Assembly (NCBI GenBank): GCA_019112895.1
Contig: DXIM01000165.1
Coordinates: forward strand, 1 to 48,811
Source of the DNA: Candidatus Stackebrandtia faecavium
GTDB taxonomy: Bacteria > Actinomycetota > Actinomycetes > Mycobacteriales > Micromonosporaceae
Length of the DNA stretch: 48,811 bases
Direction: 5' to 3'
The translations under genes were made by a program, and so were the position numbers. The notes under the pieces are model-generated. The model was not told where the DNA came from, did no database searches, and worked only from the letters and a program-made list of their open reading frames with translations. The first letter of the stretch is position 1; every line of letters starts with the position of its first letter. This document shows, piece by piece, positions 35,806 through 44,852 of this stretch.

Positions 35806-37355
35806 GTGAGTTTCCTTTCCTGTCGGCACTGATCGTGCTGCCTCTCATCGGGGCGGCCATCACTGCCGCTGTACCCCGGGATAAGCCCCGACAGGCCAAG
35901 ATCATTGCGCTCAGTTTCTCCGGCGTGGTCGCGGTTATCACCGCTGTCTTGTGCGTCGGCTTCGTCGCCGGAGACGCCGCGCTGCAGTTCACCGAGAACT
36001 ACCCGTGGGTGCCGGACTGGGGCTTGGAGCTCAGCTTCGGCGTGGACGGGATCGCGCTGGTCCTGGTGGCGTTGACGGCGTTGCTGACGCCGATCGTCAT
36101 CGGTGCTTCGTGGAACGACGCGGACAACGAGAAACGCAGTTCGCCGGTGTTCTTCTCGCTCATTCTGGCGCTGCAAGCCACCATGATCGGCACGTTCATT
36201 TCGACGAACATCCTGCTGTTCTATGTGTTCTTCGAAGTCATGCTGGTGCCGATGTACTTCCTCATCGGTTCGTACGGTGGCAAGCGTCGCCAGTACGCGG
36301 CCGTGAAGTTCTTCCTGTATTCGTTGTTCGGCGGCATGATCCTCTTGGCCGCGATCATCGGCCTGTGGGTCGTTTCCGGGGGCGTCCTCGACTGGGCGAC
36401 GTTGACCGGCAGCGGCTCGGACTCGCTGCAGCTGGAAGCGGGCTCGCTCCAGAACTGGCTGTTCCTCGGGTTCTTCGCCGCGTTCGCCATCAAGGCGCCG
36501 TTCTTCCCGTTCCACACGTGGCTGCCGGACGCCGGTAGCGCTGCGCCCGCGGGCGTGGCGGCCCTGCTCGTCGGTGTCATGGACAAGATCGGGACGTTCG
36601 CGATCCTGCGATACTGCCTGCCGCTGTTCCCGGATGCCGCCCAAGTGTTCGCGCCTTACGCGATCGGCTTGGCGCTGGTCGGTGTCATCTACGGTGCTTT
36701 GCTGGCCGTGGGGCAGAAGGAACTGCGTCGCCTCGTCGCGTACACGTCGATCGCCCACTTCGGGTTCATCGGTGTCGGTATTTTCGCCTTCACGACGCAG
36801 TCGGCTTCCGGCGCTGTGCTCTACATGGTGAACCACGGTCTGGCGACCGGGCTGTTGTTCCTCGTGGTCGGCATGCTCGCGTCCCGTCGCGGGTCGTCCG
36901 ACATTGCGGACTTCGGCGGCGCCGCGAAGATGGTGCCGCTGTTGGCGGGCACGTTCTTCATCGCTGGTCTCGCCTCGTTGGCGCTGCCCGGGACTGCCCC
37001 GTTCGTTTCGGAGTTCATGGTCATGCTCGGCACGTTCACTGTGAACAAGCCGGCCGCCGTGATCTCGTTGCTGGGTATCGTCCTGGCGGCCGGATACGTC
37101 CTGTGGATGTATCAGCGCACGATGCAGGGCACGGTCAACGCCGAAATGGTCAAGGCCAACGGCATGAAGAAAGACCTGAACATGCGCGAGAAATTTGTGG
37201 TCGCGCCCCTGATTGCCGGGATCCTGCTGCTCGGGTTCTTCCCGCAGCCGGTGCTTGATGTCATCAACCCCGCCGTCGAGCACACCCTGGACTCCGTTGG
37301 AGTGTCGGACCCCGAACCCACCGGTCAAGTAGCTACGGCGGAAGATAGCGAGTGA
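35802..37355 (+). CDS. nuoM: NADH-quinone oxidoreductase subunit M
   Basis: This 517-residue antiporter-like subunit has about 14 transmembrane helices. The key Glu is in LFYVFFEVMLVPMYFLIG, the key Lys in FAIKAPFFPFHTWLPDAGS, and the third conserved site in LPGTAPFVSEFMVMLG. GTG 35802 overlaps the nuoL stop as GTGA, and its own stop overlaps nuoN in the same way. Confidence 0.95.
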   Translation: MSEFPFLSALIVLPLIGAAITAAVPRDKPRQAKIIALSFSGVVAVITAVLCVGFVAGDAALQFTENYPWVPDWGLELSFGVDGIALVLVALTALLTPIVIGASWNDADNEKRSSPVFFSLILALQATMIGTFISTNILLFYVFFEVMLVPMYFLIGSYGGKRRQYAAVKFFLYSLFGGMILLAAIIGLWVVSGGVLDWATLTGSGSDSLQLEAGSLQNWLFLGFFAAFAIKAPFFPFHTWLPDAGSAAPAGVAALLVGVMDKIGTFAILRYCLPLFPDAAQVFAPYAIGLALVGVIYGALLAVGQKELRRLVAYTSIAHFGFIGVGIFAFTTQSASGAVLYMVNHGLATGLLFLVVGMLASRRGSSDIADFGGAAKMVPLLAGTFFIAGLASLALPGTAPFVSEFMVMLGTFTVNKPAAVISLLGIVLAAGYVLWMYQRTMQGTVNAEMVKANGMKKDLNMREKFVVAPLIAGILLLGFFPQPVLDVINPAVEHTLDSVGVSDPEPTGQVATAEDSE

Positions 37356-38956
37356 ACACCATGATTCTTGCGCAGAGCAACCAGCCAATCAATTTCCCGG
37401 AGCTCGATTATCTGGCGTTGCTGCCGTTGCTGATCGTTTTCGGTGTGGCATGTATCGGGATCCTGCTGGAGGCGTTGCTGCCCAAACGGTTGCGGTTCGT
37501 GGTGCAGCTGCCGCTGGCGCTGGCCGGTCTCGTCGGCGGCTTCGCCGCCACCTTGGCCAACATCGGCAATATCGGCCCGGCGTTCCGCGACACGTCCGGT
37601 GGACGCATCGACGCGATCGTGATCGACGGCCCCGGCTTGTTCCTCATGGGAACGTTGACGGTCCTGGGTTTCATCACGATCCTGATGTTGAGCGAACGTC
37701 GCGTCTCAGTCGGGGGCGCGTTCGTCGCGCACCCGGCCGCCGCCGCGGGCTCGCACGACGCCAACGATAAGTCGAAGGAACCGGGCGCCACCGAGATCTT
37801 CCCGTTGGCGATGTTCTCCATCGCCGGCATGATGCTGTTTTGTACCGCGGGCGACCTGCTGACGATGTTCGTCGCATTGGAAGTCTTCTCGCTGCCGCTG
37901 TACCTGCTGTGCGCTCTGGCACGTCGTCGGCGCCTGCTGTCGCAGGAAGCGGCCATGAAGTACTTCCTGCTGGGCGCTTTCGCTTCGGCGTTCTTCGTTT
38001 ACGGCGTTGCGATGTTGTACGGCTTTGCCGGTTCGGTGCAGCTGGTCGACATCAACCGCGCGGTCGCCAACTCGTCGATGTCCGAAGTGGTGCTGCTGTC
38101 CGGTCTCGGGCTTCTCGCCGTGGGCTTGCTCTTTAAGGCCGCTGCCGTGCCGTTCCACGTGTGGACTCCCGACGTGTACACGGGCGCGCCGACGCCGATC
38201 ACGGCGCTCATGGCTTCCTGCACGAAGGTCGCGGCTTTCGGCGGTCTGCTGCGGGTCTTCAACGTGGCGTTCGGCGACTCCGGCGGCGGTACCACCGCCA
38301 CGAGCCTCGAATGGGAATGGCGTCCGCTGTTGTCGGCGATCGCGGTAGCCACGATGATCATCGGTGCGATATTCGCGGTCACGCAGACGGACATCAAGCG
38401 ACTGTTGGCGTATTCGTCGATCGCGAACGCCGGCTACCTGCTGATCGGTGTGATCGCCTTGGGCCAGGCTGTCGGGGACACGATGTTTTTCCTCGTCGCC
38501 TACGGGTTCACGATCATCGCCGCCTTCGCCGTCGTCACGCTGGTGCGTGACTCTGACGGCGAGGCGACGCACCTGTCGCGTTGGGCCGGTCTGGGTAAGC
38601 GTTCGCCGCGGTTCGCGGTCATTTTCACGCTGTTGATGCTCGGTTTCGCCGGTATCCCGTTGACGTCCGGTTTCGCCGCGAAGTTCGCGTTGTTCTCGTC
38701 GGCGTTGAGCGCGGGACAGGTCGGACTCGTCATTGTCGGTGTCTTGTCGAGCGTCGTGTTGGCGTTCCCGTACCTGAAGGTCGTCGTCCTGCTGTGGCTG
38801 TCGCCGCAGGCTGAGGACGCGCCGTCGGTGTCGTTGCCGAGCTTCGCGACCGGTACCGCTGTCACTGTCGGTGTCATCGCCACTGTGCTTTTGGGTGTGG
38901 CCCCGCAGATGCTGTTGGACTTGGTGAACAACGCCGGAACATTCCTGGCGAAGTAG
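37352..38956 (+). CDS. nuoN: NADH-quinone oxidoreductase subunit N
   Basis: This 534-residue antiporter-like subunit is the last gene of the operon. The conserved Glu is in FVALEVFSLPLYLLCALAR, the Lys in LLFKAAAVPFHVWTPDVYTGAPTPITALMASCTKV, and the C-terminal Lys in GIPLTSGFAAKFALF. GTG 37352 overlaps the nuoM stop; ATG 37361 is an alternative. A strong terminator follows 14 nt after the stop. Confidence 0.95.
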   Translation: MNTMILAQSNQPINFPELDYLALLPLLIVFGVACIGILLEALLPKRLRFVVQLPLALAGLVGGFAATLANIGNIGPAFRDTSGGRIDAIVIDGPGLFLMGTLTVLGFITILMLSERRVSVGGAFVAHPAAAAGSHDANDKSKEPGATEIFPLAMFSIAGMMLFCTAGDLLTMFVALEVFSLPLYLLCALARRRRLLSQEAAMKYFLLGAFASAFFVYGVAMLYGFAGSVQLVDINRAVANSSMSEVVLLSGLGLLAVGLLFKAAAVPFHVWTPDVYTGAPTPITALMASCTKVAAFGGLLRVFNVAFGDSGGGTTATSLEWEWRPLLSAIAVATMIIGAIFAVTQTDIKRLLAYSSIANAGYLLIGVIALGQAVGDTMFFLVAYGFTIIAAFAVVTLVRDSDGEATHLSRWAGLGKRSPRFAVIFTLLMLGFAGIPLTSGFAAKFALFSSALSAGQVGLVIVGVLSSVVLAFPYLKVVVLLWLSPQAEDAPSVSLPSFATGTAVTVGVIATVLLGVAPQMLLDLVNNAGTFLAK

Positions 38957-38970
38957 CCGAGCCTGTGAGA

Positions 38971-39011
38971 CCCCTCCGTCGGCGCGAATACGCGCGGACG
39001 GAGGGGTTTTT
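38971..39011 (+). terminator. Strong rho-independent terminator of the nuo operon
   Basis: CCCCTCCGTC (38971-38980) pairs perfectly with GACGGAGGGG (38997-39006). Inside it a second stem, GCGCG (38982-38986) with CGCGC (38991-38995), closes a 4-nt AATA loop. TTTTT (39007-39011) follows directly. Confidence 0.95.
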
Positions 39012-39219
39012 GCGTGCCCGGGCACCCCGCGTGTCGGGTATTTGCGCAGGCAGGATCGCTTTTTTGGCGCTCGTGCGATAGGCTCTGTCGACAGTTTCAC
39101 CCCGACCGGCTCGGCACCCCCGAAGACGGCCTATCGATCAGACATGACGAACCGTGCGTGACACGGCCTGCACGCGAGCCTGTACCGTGTCCATACTGTC
39201 GTGAGGAGGCTTTCCACCC

Positions 39220-39492
39220 GTGGACGAACTTTTGGTCGTGGCGATGATTTACGGTGCGCTGGGGGTCGTGGCACTCTTGGTGTGGCTGTTCGCGATCGCG
39301 ATATTCGGTACCGCAATCACCGCCGGAGTCGATAAAGCTACGCGCTGGTTCAAGACGTCGCGCGGCCAAGGCGATGACGAGTCCGAATCGGATCACGACA
39401 GCATCAACGACACGGACGCGCTGCGCGCCATGATGCGCGAGGAACCGCGCGAGCCCGCCGAAACCGAACCGCCGCTCGCGGCGTCGTCCTGA
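39220..39492 (+). CDS. Small membrane protein
   Basis: This 90-residue protein has one N-terminal transmembrane helix (about 4-36, LLVVAMIYGALGVVALLVWLFAIAIFG). A hydrophilic, acidic tail contains DDESESDHD. I do not recognise the family. GTG 39220 has GAGGAGG about 10 nt upstream. It lies alone between the two nuo clusters, with the nuo terminator before it and a large hairpin after it. Confidence 0.6.
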   Translation: MDELLVVAMIYGALGVVALLVWLFAIAIFGTAITAGVDKATRWFKTSRGQGDDESESDHDSINDTDALRAMMREEPREPAETEPPLAASS

Positions 39493-39554
39493 CTCGGTAG
39501 TCGCCGCGCTTCGCCCATACATTCCGCCGCGTCATTGGCGGGTGAGGTGAGCCC

Positions 39555-39592
39555 GCTTGCCCCGCGGGCAGCACACTTTTGGCGGGGCAAGC
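39555..39592 (+). other. Large perfect hairpin before the nuoK2 cluster
   Basis: GCTTGCCCCGC (39555-39565) pairs exactly over 11 bp with GCGGGGCAAGC (39582-39592), with a 16-nt loop. It lies between the 39220 gene and nuoK2. No U-tract follows, so it may be a weak terminator, a transcript-stabilising end or an operator. Confidence 0.55.
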
Positions 39593-39656
39593 AATTGAGC
39601 GCCGGACACGGCAAGATGGTGCACATGAACACCACGATTCGTGTCAGGGTCGCCTT

Positions 39657-40016
39657 GTGCATCCCGTGATTCCTTACGTTTTGGCGTCCGCGTTGTTCGG
39701 TATCGGTGTTTACGGTGTCGTGGTGCGCCGCAACACCGTGCTGATGCTTGCCGCCGTCGAGTTGATGCTCGCGGCGGTCAATTTGTTTTTCGTGACGGCC
39801 GATGTGGCTCCGCTGCATGACCGGCAGACCGGCCACAGTGGACAAGCATTCGTGTTGTTCATCATTGTTGTGGCAGCCGCGGAGATCGGCGTCGGGCTGG
39901 CCTTGGTACTGCGGCTGTATCGGCGACGCGGAAGTATCGATTCCGACGGCATCGACCAGCCTTCGCGGCGCCGGTCCGTCCCGGACGCTGTGGTCGACGA
40001 CCGGGAGATGGTATGA
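39657..40016 (+). CDS. Second NuoK-type subunit
   Basis: This 119-residue protein resembles NuoK/MrpC, with three transmembrane helices in the first 100 residues and a polar C-terminal tail. Both key glutamates are kept, in LAAVELMLAAVNLF and VVAAAEIGVGLAL. GTG 39657 has AGGG 7 nt upstream; GTG 39666 is an alternative. It overlaps the following NuoL-type gene as ATGA and heads a four-gene membrane-only cluster. Confidence 0.85.
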   Translation: MHPVIPYVLASALFGIGVYGVVVRRNTVLMLAAVELMLAAVNLFFVTADVAPLHDRQTGHSGQAFVLFIIVVAAAEIGVGLALVLRLYRRRGSIDSDGIDQPSRRRSVPDAVVDDREMV

Positions 40017-41785
40017 CGAGCGCGGCGGCCTGGCTCATGTTGACGGCCCCAGCGTTGGCCGGAGCCGTCGGTCTACTTTCGTCCCTGAAGGATCGCGTCC
40101 GCGGCGGGATTGTCGCGGTCGCGGGGGCCGGGATGGCGACGCTCGCGGCGGCCGTGCTGGTCGTGGGGCGTGCCGACTCCGTCGTGGAGTCCGAATGGGC
40201 CACGTTCGGGGACCTGGTGTTGACGGCCGACCTCGCCCTGAATCCAGTGTCGACCGCGGTGGCGTTTGCCGTCGCGACGGTCGCGCTCATGGTGCAGATC
40301 TATTCGATCGCGTACCAACGCGGGGACGACCGGTACGGCCCGTACGCGGCTCAGATCAGCATCTTCACCTCGGCGATGCTCCTGGTGGTGACGGCCGACG
40401 ACCTGATCATGGTGCTGATCGGCTGGGAAGTCATGGGCGCGTGCTCCTACCTCCTCATCGGACACGATCGCAGGCTTGCGGCAGCCCCGGCGGCCGCCGT
40501 GAAGGCCTTCCTCGTGACCAGGTTCGGCGACGCCGGCTTCCTCATGGGGGTATTGCTTCTGGGCTTGCACGCGGGCACGTTCCGCATCAGCGCCATCCTC
40601 GCCTCGGTGGGCGAGCTCGATCCCGCGGTCGTGACGGCCGCGTGCCTGCTGATCCTTGCCGGGGCGGTCGGTAAAAGCGCCCAGTTCCCGCTGCACACGT
40701 GGCTTCCCGACGCGATGGCCGGGCCCACACCGATCTCGGCGTTGATTCACGCGGCCACAATGGTCGCCGCGGGGGTCTATGTGCTGGTGCGGCTGCTGCC
40801 GCTGTATCCGCCGTCCGTCTTGGACGTGGTGGCGGTGATCGCGGCCGTGTCGATGCTGTTGGCGGCGTGCGCCGCGCTGGCCACGAACGACCTCAAACGG
40901 GTGTTGGCATGGTCGACGGTGAGCCAGGTGGCATTCATGTTCGCGGCCGTCGCGGTAGCGGCGCCCGATGCCGCCGTGTTCCATCTGTTGAGTCACGCGG
41001 GTTTCAAGGCGCTTTTGTTCTTGTGCGCCGGCGCCGTGATCACAATGGCGGGACGTAACGCGATGTCGCGGCTCGGCGGCATGTGGCGTGCCGCGCCGGT
41101 CACGTTTTGGACGTTGACGCTCGGTTTCGCCGCGTTGGCTGGGGTGCCGCCGTTGTCGGGTTTTTGGAGCAAGGAAGCGGTCATGGCGGCGCTGGCTTCG
41201 AATCCGCCGCTGTTTGTCGCCGGTGTCGTGACGGTCGCGTTGACGGGCGCGTACTGCACCCGCGCGTGGTTGTTGACGTGTTTCGGCGACGGTGGCCGGT
41301 CCGAAGGCGTCGAGATGCGAGACCCCGAGCCGATGCTGGCGGTGCCGGCCCTGCTCGGTGGCGCGATCGCGTGGACGCCTGTGCTTTCGCCGCATTCCAC
41401 ATTCCACGTCGACTATATCGTCGTCGTGTTGGCGGCGACGGCGTGCGGCTGCGCGGCGAGTTACGGCTATTGGCGTATGCGCGATGGAGCGGACCCGGCG
41501 GACGCGCTCGGCCGTTGGCGCCGTGTGCCGGCCCGGGGGTTCTATCTCGATGAGGTGCAGCATTGGGTCGTGGTGCGTCCGGTACGTGCTATCGCGGCCG
41601 CGACGAAGTTCGTCGATGAACGGATCGTCGACGGCGCCATCGAGACCGGGGCGAAAACCCCGCATCTCGTCGCGCGGCTGCTCGCGGTGACGCAGCGGCG
41701 GGGCCTACCTGGACATCTGCTGGGCACTGTGGGCGGAATCGTTGTCATCGCGGTGGTTTCGACGGCGTGTACGGTGCTGCTATGA
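40013..41785 (+). CDS. Second NuoL-type antiporter-like subunit
   Basis: This 590-residue protein has the NuoL/MrpA-N fold. Proton-channel residues are intact: Glu in IGWEVMGACSYLLIG, Lys in GAVGKSAQFPLHTWLPDAMAGPTPISALIHAATMVAAG (Lys after GAVG), His/Lys in LLSHAGFKALLFLCAG, and Lys in LSGFWSKEAVM. The C-terminus keeps a lateral-helix-like segment and a final anchor helix, as in nuoL. This argues for docking into a complex I arm and against a free Mrp antiporter. Start and stop overlap both neighbours. Confidence 0.85.
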   Translation: MTSAAAWLMLTAPALAGAVGLLSSLKDRVRGGIVAVAGAGMATLAAAVLVVGRADSVVESEWATFGDLVLTADLALNPVSTAVAFAVATVALMVQIYSIAYQRGDDRYGPYAAQISIFTSAMLLVVTADDLIMVLIGWEVMGACSYLLIGHDRRLAAAPAAAVKAFLVTRFGDAGFLMGVLLLGLHAGTFRISAILASVGELDPAVVTAACLLILAGAVGKSAQFPLHTWLPDAMAGPTPISALIHAATMVAAGVYVLVRLLPLYPPSVLDVVAVIAAVSMLLAACAALATNDLKRVLAWSTVSQVAFMFAAVAVAAPDAAVFHLLSHAGFKALLFLCAGAVITMAGRNAMSRLGGMWRAAPVTFWTLTLGFAALAGVPPLSGFWSKEAVMAALASNPPLFVAGVVTVALTGAYCTRAWLLTCFGDGGRSEGVEMRDPEPMLAVPALLGGAIAWTPVLSPHSTFHVDYIVVVLAATACGCAASYGYWRMRDGADPADALGRWRRVPARGFYLDEVQHWVVVRPVRAIAAATKFVDERIVDGAIETGAKTPHLVARLLAVTQRRGLPGHLLGTVGGIVVIAVVSTACTVLL

Positions 41786-43248
41786 CGGCCGCCTTGGTTG
41801 CTGCGCTCATCATCCCGTTGTGTGGGGCCGTCGCGGTCGGTCCGTGGCGGCGATCCACACGCCTGCCGATGCTGGTGGCCTGCGGTGCGGCCGCGTTGCA
41901 GCTTATTGCGGTTATCGCGATCCCGTTCGGGGCCGGCGACGGTCCGATGTGGCACCGCTTGGAGTTGCCGTGGGCGCCGGCGATCGGGCTCAGCTTCGAC
42001 CTCGGCGTCGACGGGATCTCCTATCCGTTGATCGTGCTGACCAGCGTGTTGACGTTGCTGTGCTGCGCTTACACGGCGGCGCGTCCGCCGGGGTGGGGCG
42101 GGCCGCAGTTGGCGGCGCTGCTGTTGCTCGTCGACTTCGGCATCAGCGGTGTCTTCATGGCCACCAACCTCGTCTTGTTCTTCGTGTTTTTCGAGGTCGT
42201 GCTGTTGCCGATGTACGCGATCATTCGTGGCTGGGGCGGCGCCGATCGGGCGAAAGCAGCGACGAAGTTCGTACTGTACACATTGCTGGGTTCGTTGTTG
42301 CTGCTCGTCGGTGTCCTGATCGTGGTCGCCGAGGCCGGAAGCGGCGACATCGTCGCTATCGCGCAAGGGCGGCACCGGATCCCGGCCGAGACGCAGCTGT
42401 GGGCGTTCATCTTCCTGGCTCTCGGGCTCGCCATCAAAAGCCCACTGTGGCCCTTGCATACGTGGCTACCGGATGCGCACACCCAAGCCCCGACGGTGGG
42501 TTCCGTCATGCTGGCCGGTGTCCTATTGAAACTCGGTACCTACGGCCTGATCCGGGTCGGCGTCATGCTCGTGCCACAGGGAGCGAAACAGGCCAGCGCG
42601 GTGCTGGCCGTCTTGGCGGTCGCCGCGATCATCGTGGGCAGCCTGGTCTGCCTCGCCCAGACCGAGTTGAAGCGGCTCATCGCGTATTCCTCGGTCAGTC
42701 ACATGGGCTTCGTCCTGTTGGGCATCGCCACGATGACGCCGAACGGCATCACGGCCGCGCTGTACGGCAGCATCGCGCACGGGCTGATCACCGGGCTGCT
42801 GTTTTTCCTCGTGGGCACCATCAAGGACCGCACCGGTACGGGCGAACTCGCGCGGCTTTCGGGACTGCGCGACACGATGCCCCGCCTGTCCGGGGTCTTG
42901 ACTTTCGCGGCGCTGGCGTCGGCGGGGCTACCGGGCCTCGCAGGGTTTTGGGGCGAGGCGTTCGCGATCTATGCCGCGTTCGAGAGGGGAGGAACCCTGT
43001 GGGTGAGCCTGGCGGTTGTCGCCGCGGTCGCCGCGGTCCTGTCGGCCGTTTACCTGCTACGCATGATCCGCGAAGTGACCACAGGGGAACCCTCGGCCGC
43101 AGCGCGCATCACCGACTCGGGCCCCGCGTCCCGTGACGTACTCGTGTGGGCGCCGATGTCGGCCGCGATCGTCGTGCTGGGGCTGGCACCGTGGCTTCTT
43201 GCGCACACGATCGCGAATTCGCAACTGGGATGGGGGATGCTGCTGTGA
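41782..43248 (+). CDS. Second NuoM-type antiporter-like subunit
   Basis: This 488-residue protein has about 14 transmembrane helices. Key residues are the Glu in FFVFFEVVLLPMYAIIRG, the Lys in LAIKSPLWPLHTWLPDAH, and the C-terminal acidic site in LAGFWGEAFAIY. ATG 41782 overlaps the preceding stop as ATGA; the frame from 41767 is an unlikely extension. It ends with a GTGA overlap into the NuoN-type gene. Confidence 0.85.
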   Translation: MTAALVAALIIPLCGAVAVGPWRRSTRLPMLVACGAAALQLIAVIAIPFGAGDGPMWHRLELPWAPAIGLSFDLGVDGISYPLIVLTSVLTLLCCAYTAARPPGWGGPQLAALLLLVDFGISGVFMATNLVLFFVFFEVVLLPMYAIIRGWGGADRAKAATKFVLYTLLGSLLLLVGVLIVVAEAGSGDIVAIAQGRHRIPAETQLWAFIFLALGLAIKSPLWPLHTWLPDAHTQAPTVGSVMLAGVLLKLGTYGLIRVGVMLVPQGAKQASAVLAVLAVAAIIVGSLVCLAQTELKRLIAYSSVSHMGFVLLGIATMTPNGITAALYGSIAHGLITGLLFFLVGTIKDRTGTGELARLSGLRDTMPRLSGVLTFAALASAGLPGLAGFWGEAFAIYAAFERGGTLWVSLAVVAAVAAVLSAVYLLRMIREVTTGEPSAAARITDSGPASRDVLVWAPMSAAIVVLGLAPWLLAHTIANSQLGWGMLL

Positions 43249-44732
43249 GTTCCCAGGCCATCCACCATCTGGCTATGCTCCCGGCATATGCCGCGGCCGT
43301 GACGGCGGTGGCGGTGCTCGTGACCGATCTCGTGGCCGCGCGCGCCGCGGCAGTGTTGACGGTCGCCGCCACCGGCATCGTCGCGACCGCCGTCGCCGCG
43401 ACGGCGACGCCCGCCGGGATCGAGACATTGTGCACCGGCGACGGTTGCTCCTACGTCACGAGCGCACCCGCGGGGCTGATCGTCGTGACCCTGTGCGGCT
43501 TGACGCTGGCCGTGCTGGCGATGTCGGTACCGCAGCTGCGGCGGCGCGACGCCGTACAGCCGGTCGGCGAATACGTGTTCCTGTTGGCGTGCGCGCTGAC
43601 GGGAGGCGTCGTCCTCGCCTACGCCCGCGACATTGTCACGATCGTCGTCGCACTGGAGACACTCACGCTCCCGCTATACGTGTTGGTGTCGATGACGTCC
43701 CGCACCGACATCGACACGGCTGCCGCCGCGGCGCAACGTGAACGCACGGGCGCGGAATCGTCGGTGTCGTTCCTGCTGGTCTCGGTCGCCGCGAGCGCCG
43801 TGACGCTGTTGGGGGCGGCGTTGCTGTATACGGCGACTGGTTACCTGCATCTGGACGGGTGGCAGCAGGCGTTGACGGCGTCGACGGAACCGCTCGCCGC
43901 GGTCGGGGTCGTGCTTGTCATCGCCGGGATCGCATTCAAGCTCGCCGCGGTCCCGTTGCACGCCTGGGCCCCGGGAACCTACGACGGCGCGCCTCTGCCG
44001 ATCGCCGCCTACCTGTCGACGGCGTCGAAACTGGGTGGAGTGGCGGCATTGACTTGGGTCGTGACATACGGTTTCGCGGGCGCCTCGAATGTCGCGGGTT
44101 TCGCGTTGTCGGTGTTGTCGGTCGCGTCGATGACGGTCGGCAATCTCATGGCGCTGCGGCAGCGCAGGGCCGTGAGGTTGTTGGCGTGGTCCTCGGTCGC
44201 CCAGGCCGGGTATTTGCTCGTGCCGTTGGCGGTTCTTGCCGTGGCGGATGTTTCCGGCTCGCTCATGGCGTCGGCGCGGGCCGCCACGCTCGGCTTCGCC
44301 GTGTTCTATGTCGCCATCGAGGCCGGGGCGTTCAGCGCTGTCGCCGCGTTGCGCCCCGATGGGGCCGATGGCGGTGAGCTGGACGATTACCTCGGGGCGT
44401 TGCGGCATCGGCCTTGGGCGACGGGCTGTCTGGTGCTGGCGCTGATCGGTCTGGCCGGTTTGCCGCCGGGTTTTGCCGGGCTGTTCGCGAAGGTGACGAT
44501 CATGGCTCCTGCCGCTGAGGCCGCACCGTGGCTGGCTGTCGTCGTCGTGGTCAACGCCGTGATCGGCCTGGTGTATTACCTGCGTTTCGCCTTGGTCACG
44601 GCGCGCCGGGGCCGGTTCGCGCGCCCTGCGCCGGTGTCGTGGTGGACGGCGGGTGTTGCGTTGTCCGTCGCCGCCGTGGTGGTGGTGCTCGGTTTCGCGC
44701 CGCAGCTGGTTTTGGGCTTCGCTGCTGGTTGA
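43245..44732 (+). CDS. Second NuoN-type antiporter-like subunit
   Basis: This 495-residue protein retains the Glu in VVALETLTLPLYVLVSM, the Lys in GIAFKLAAVPLHAWAPGTYDG, and the C-terminal Lys in PPGFAGLFAKVTIM. GTG 43245 overlaps the preceding stop. It closes the nuoK-L-M-N set; no subunit of the NADH or quinone modules is present in this cluster. Confidence 0.85.
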   Translation: MSSQAIHHLAMLPAYAAAVTAVAVLVTDLVAARAAAVLTVAATGIVATAVAATATPAGIETLCTGDGCSYVTSAPAGLIVVTLCGLTLAVLAMSVPQLRRRDAVQPVGEYVFLLACALTGGVVLAYARDIVTIVVALETLTLPLYVLVSMTSRTDIDTAAAAAQRERTGAESSVSFLLVSVAASAVTLLGAALLYTATGYLHLDGWQQALTASTEPLAAVGVVLVIAGIAFKLAAVPLHAWAPGTYDGAPLPIAAYLSTASKLGGVAALTWVVTYGFAGASNVAGFALSVLSVASMTVGNLMALRQRRAVRLLAWSSVAQAGYLLVPLAVLAVADVSGSLMASARAATLGFAVFYVAIEAGAFSAVAALRPDGADGGELDDYLGALRHRPWATGCLVLALIGLAGLPPGFAGLFAKVTIMAPAAEAAPWLAVVVVVNAVIGLVYYLRFALVTARRGRFARPAPVSWWTAGVALSVAAVVVVLGFAPQLVLGFAAG

Positions 44733-44852
44733 CCCTGAGTTTTTCGGGACACGGGAAGATCATGCGCGTTTTTGGTGTTGATCATTATTGACGACGTTGC
44801 GTCTGCCGGGGCTGTGACACCTGTGGGTATGGCGCTGGTGGGGAGTGGTGAC

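Noticed and set aside
40073-41665. A 530-codon minus-strand frame opposite the second NuoL-type gene, and similar frames opposite nuoM (35736-37388) and nuoN (37706-39100)
   Set aside because: Very high Arg/His/Gln content and exact overlap with membrane subunit genes. High-GC codon bias creates long antisense frames.
40013-43248. NuoL/M-type genes as an Mrp sodium/proton antiporter
   Set aside because: MrpB, E, F and G partners are absent, the gene order K-L-M-N is that of nuo, and the NuoL-type protein keeps the complex I lateral-helix region. It is left open only as a remote alternative.
44733-44852. Bridging mini-frame between the second NuoN gene and htpX
   Set aside because: A frame from TTG 44729 ends at 44791, about 60 nt short of htpX. 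The gap more likely contains a promoter.
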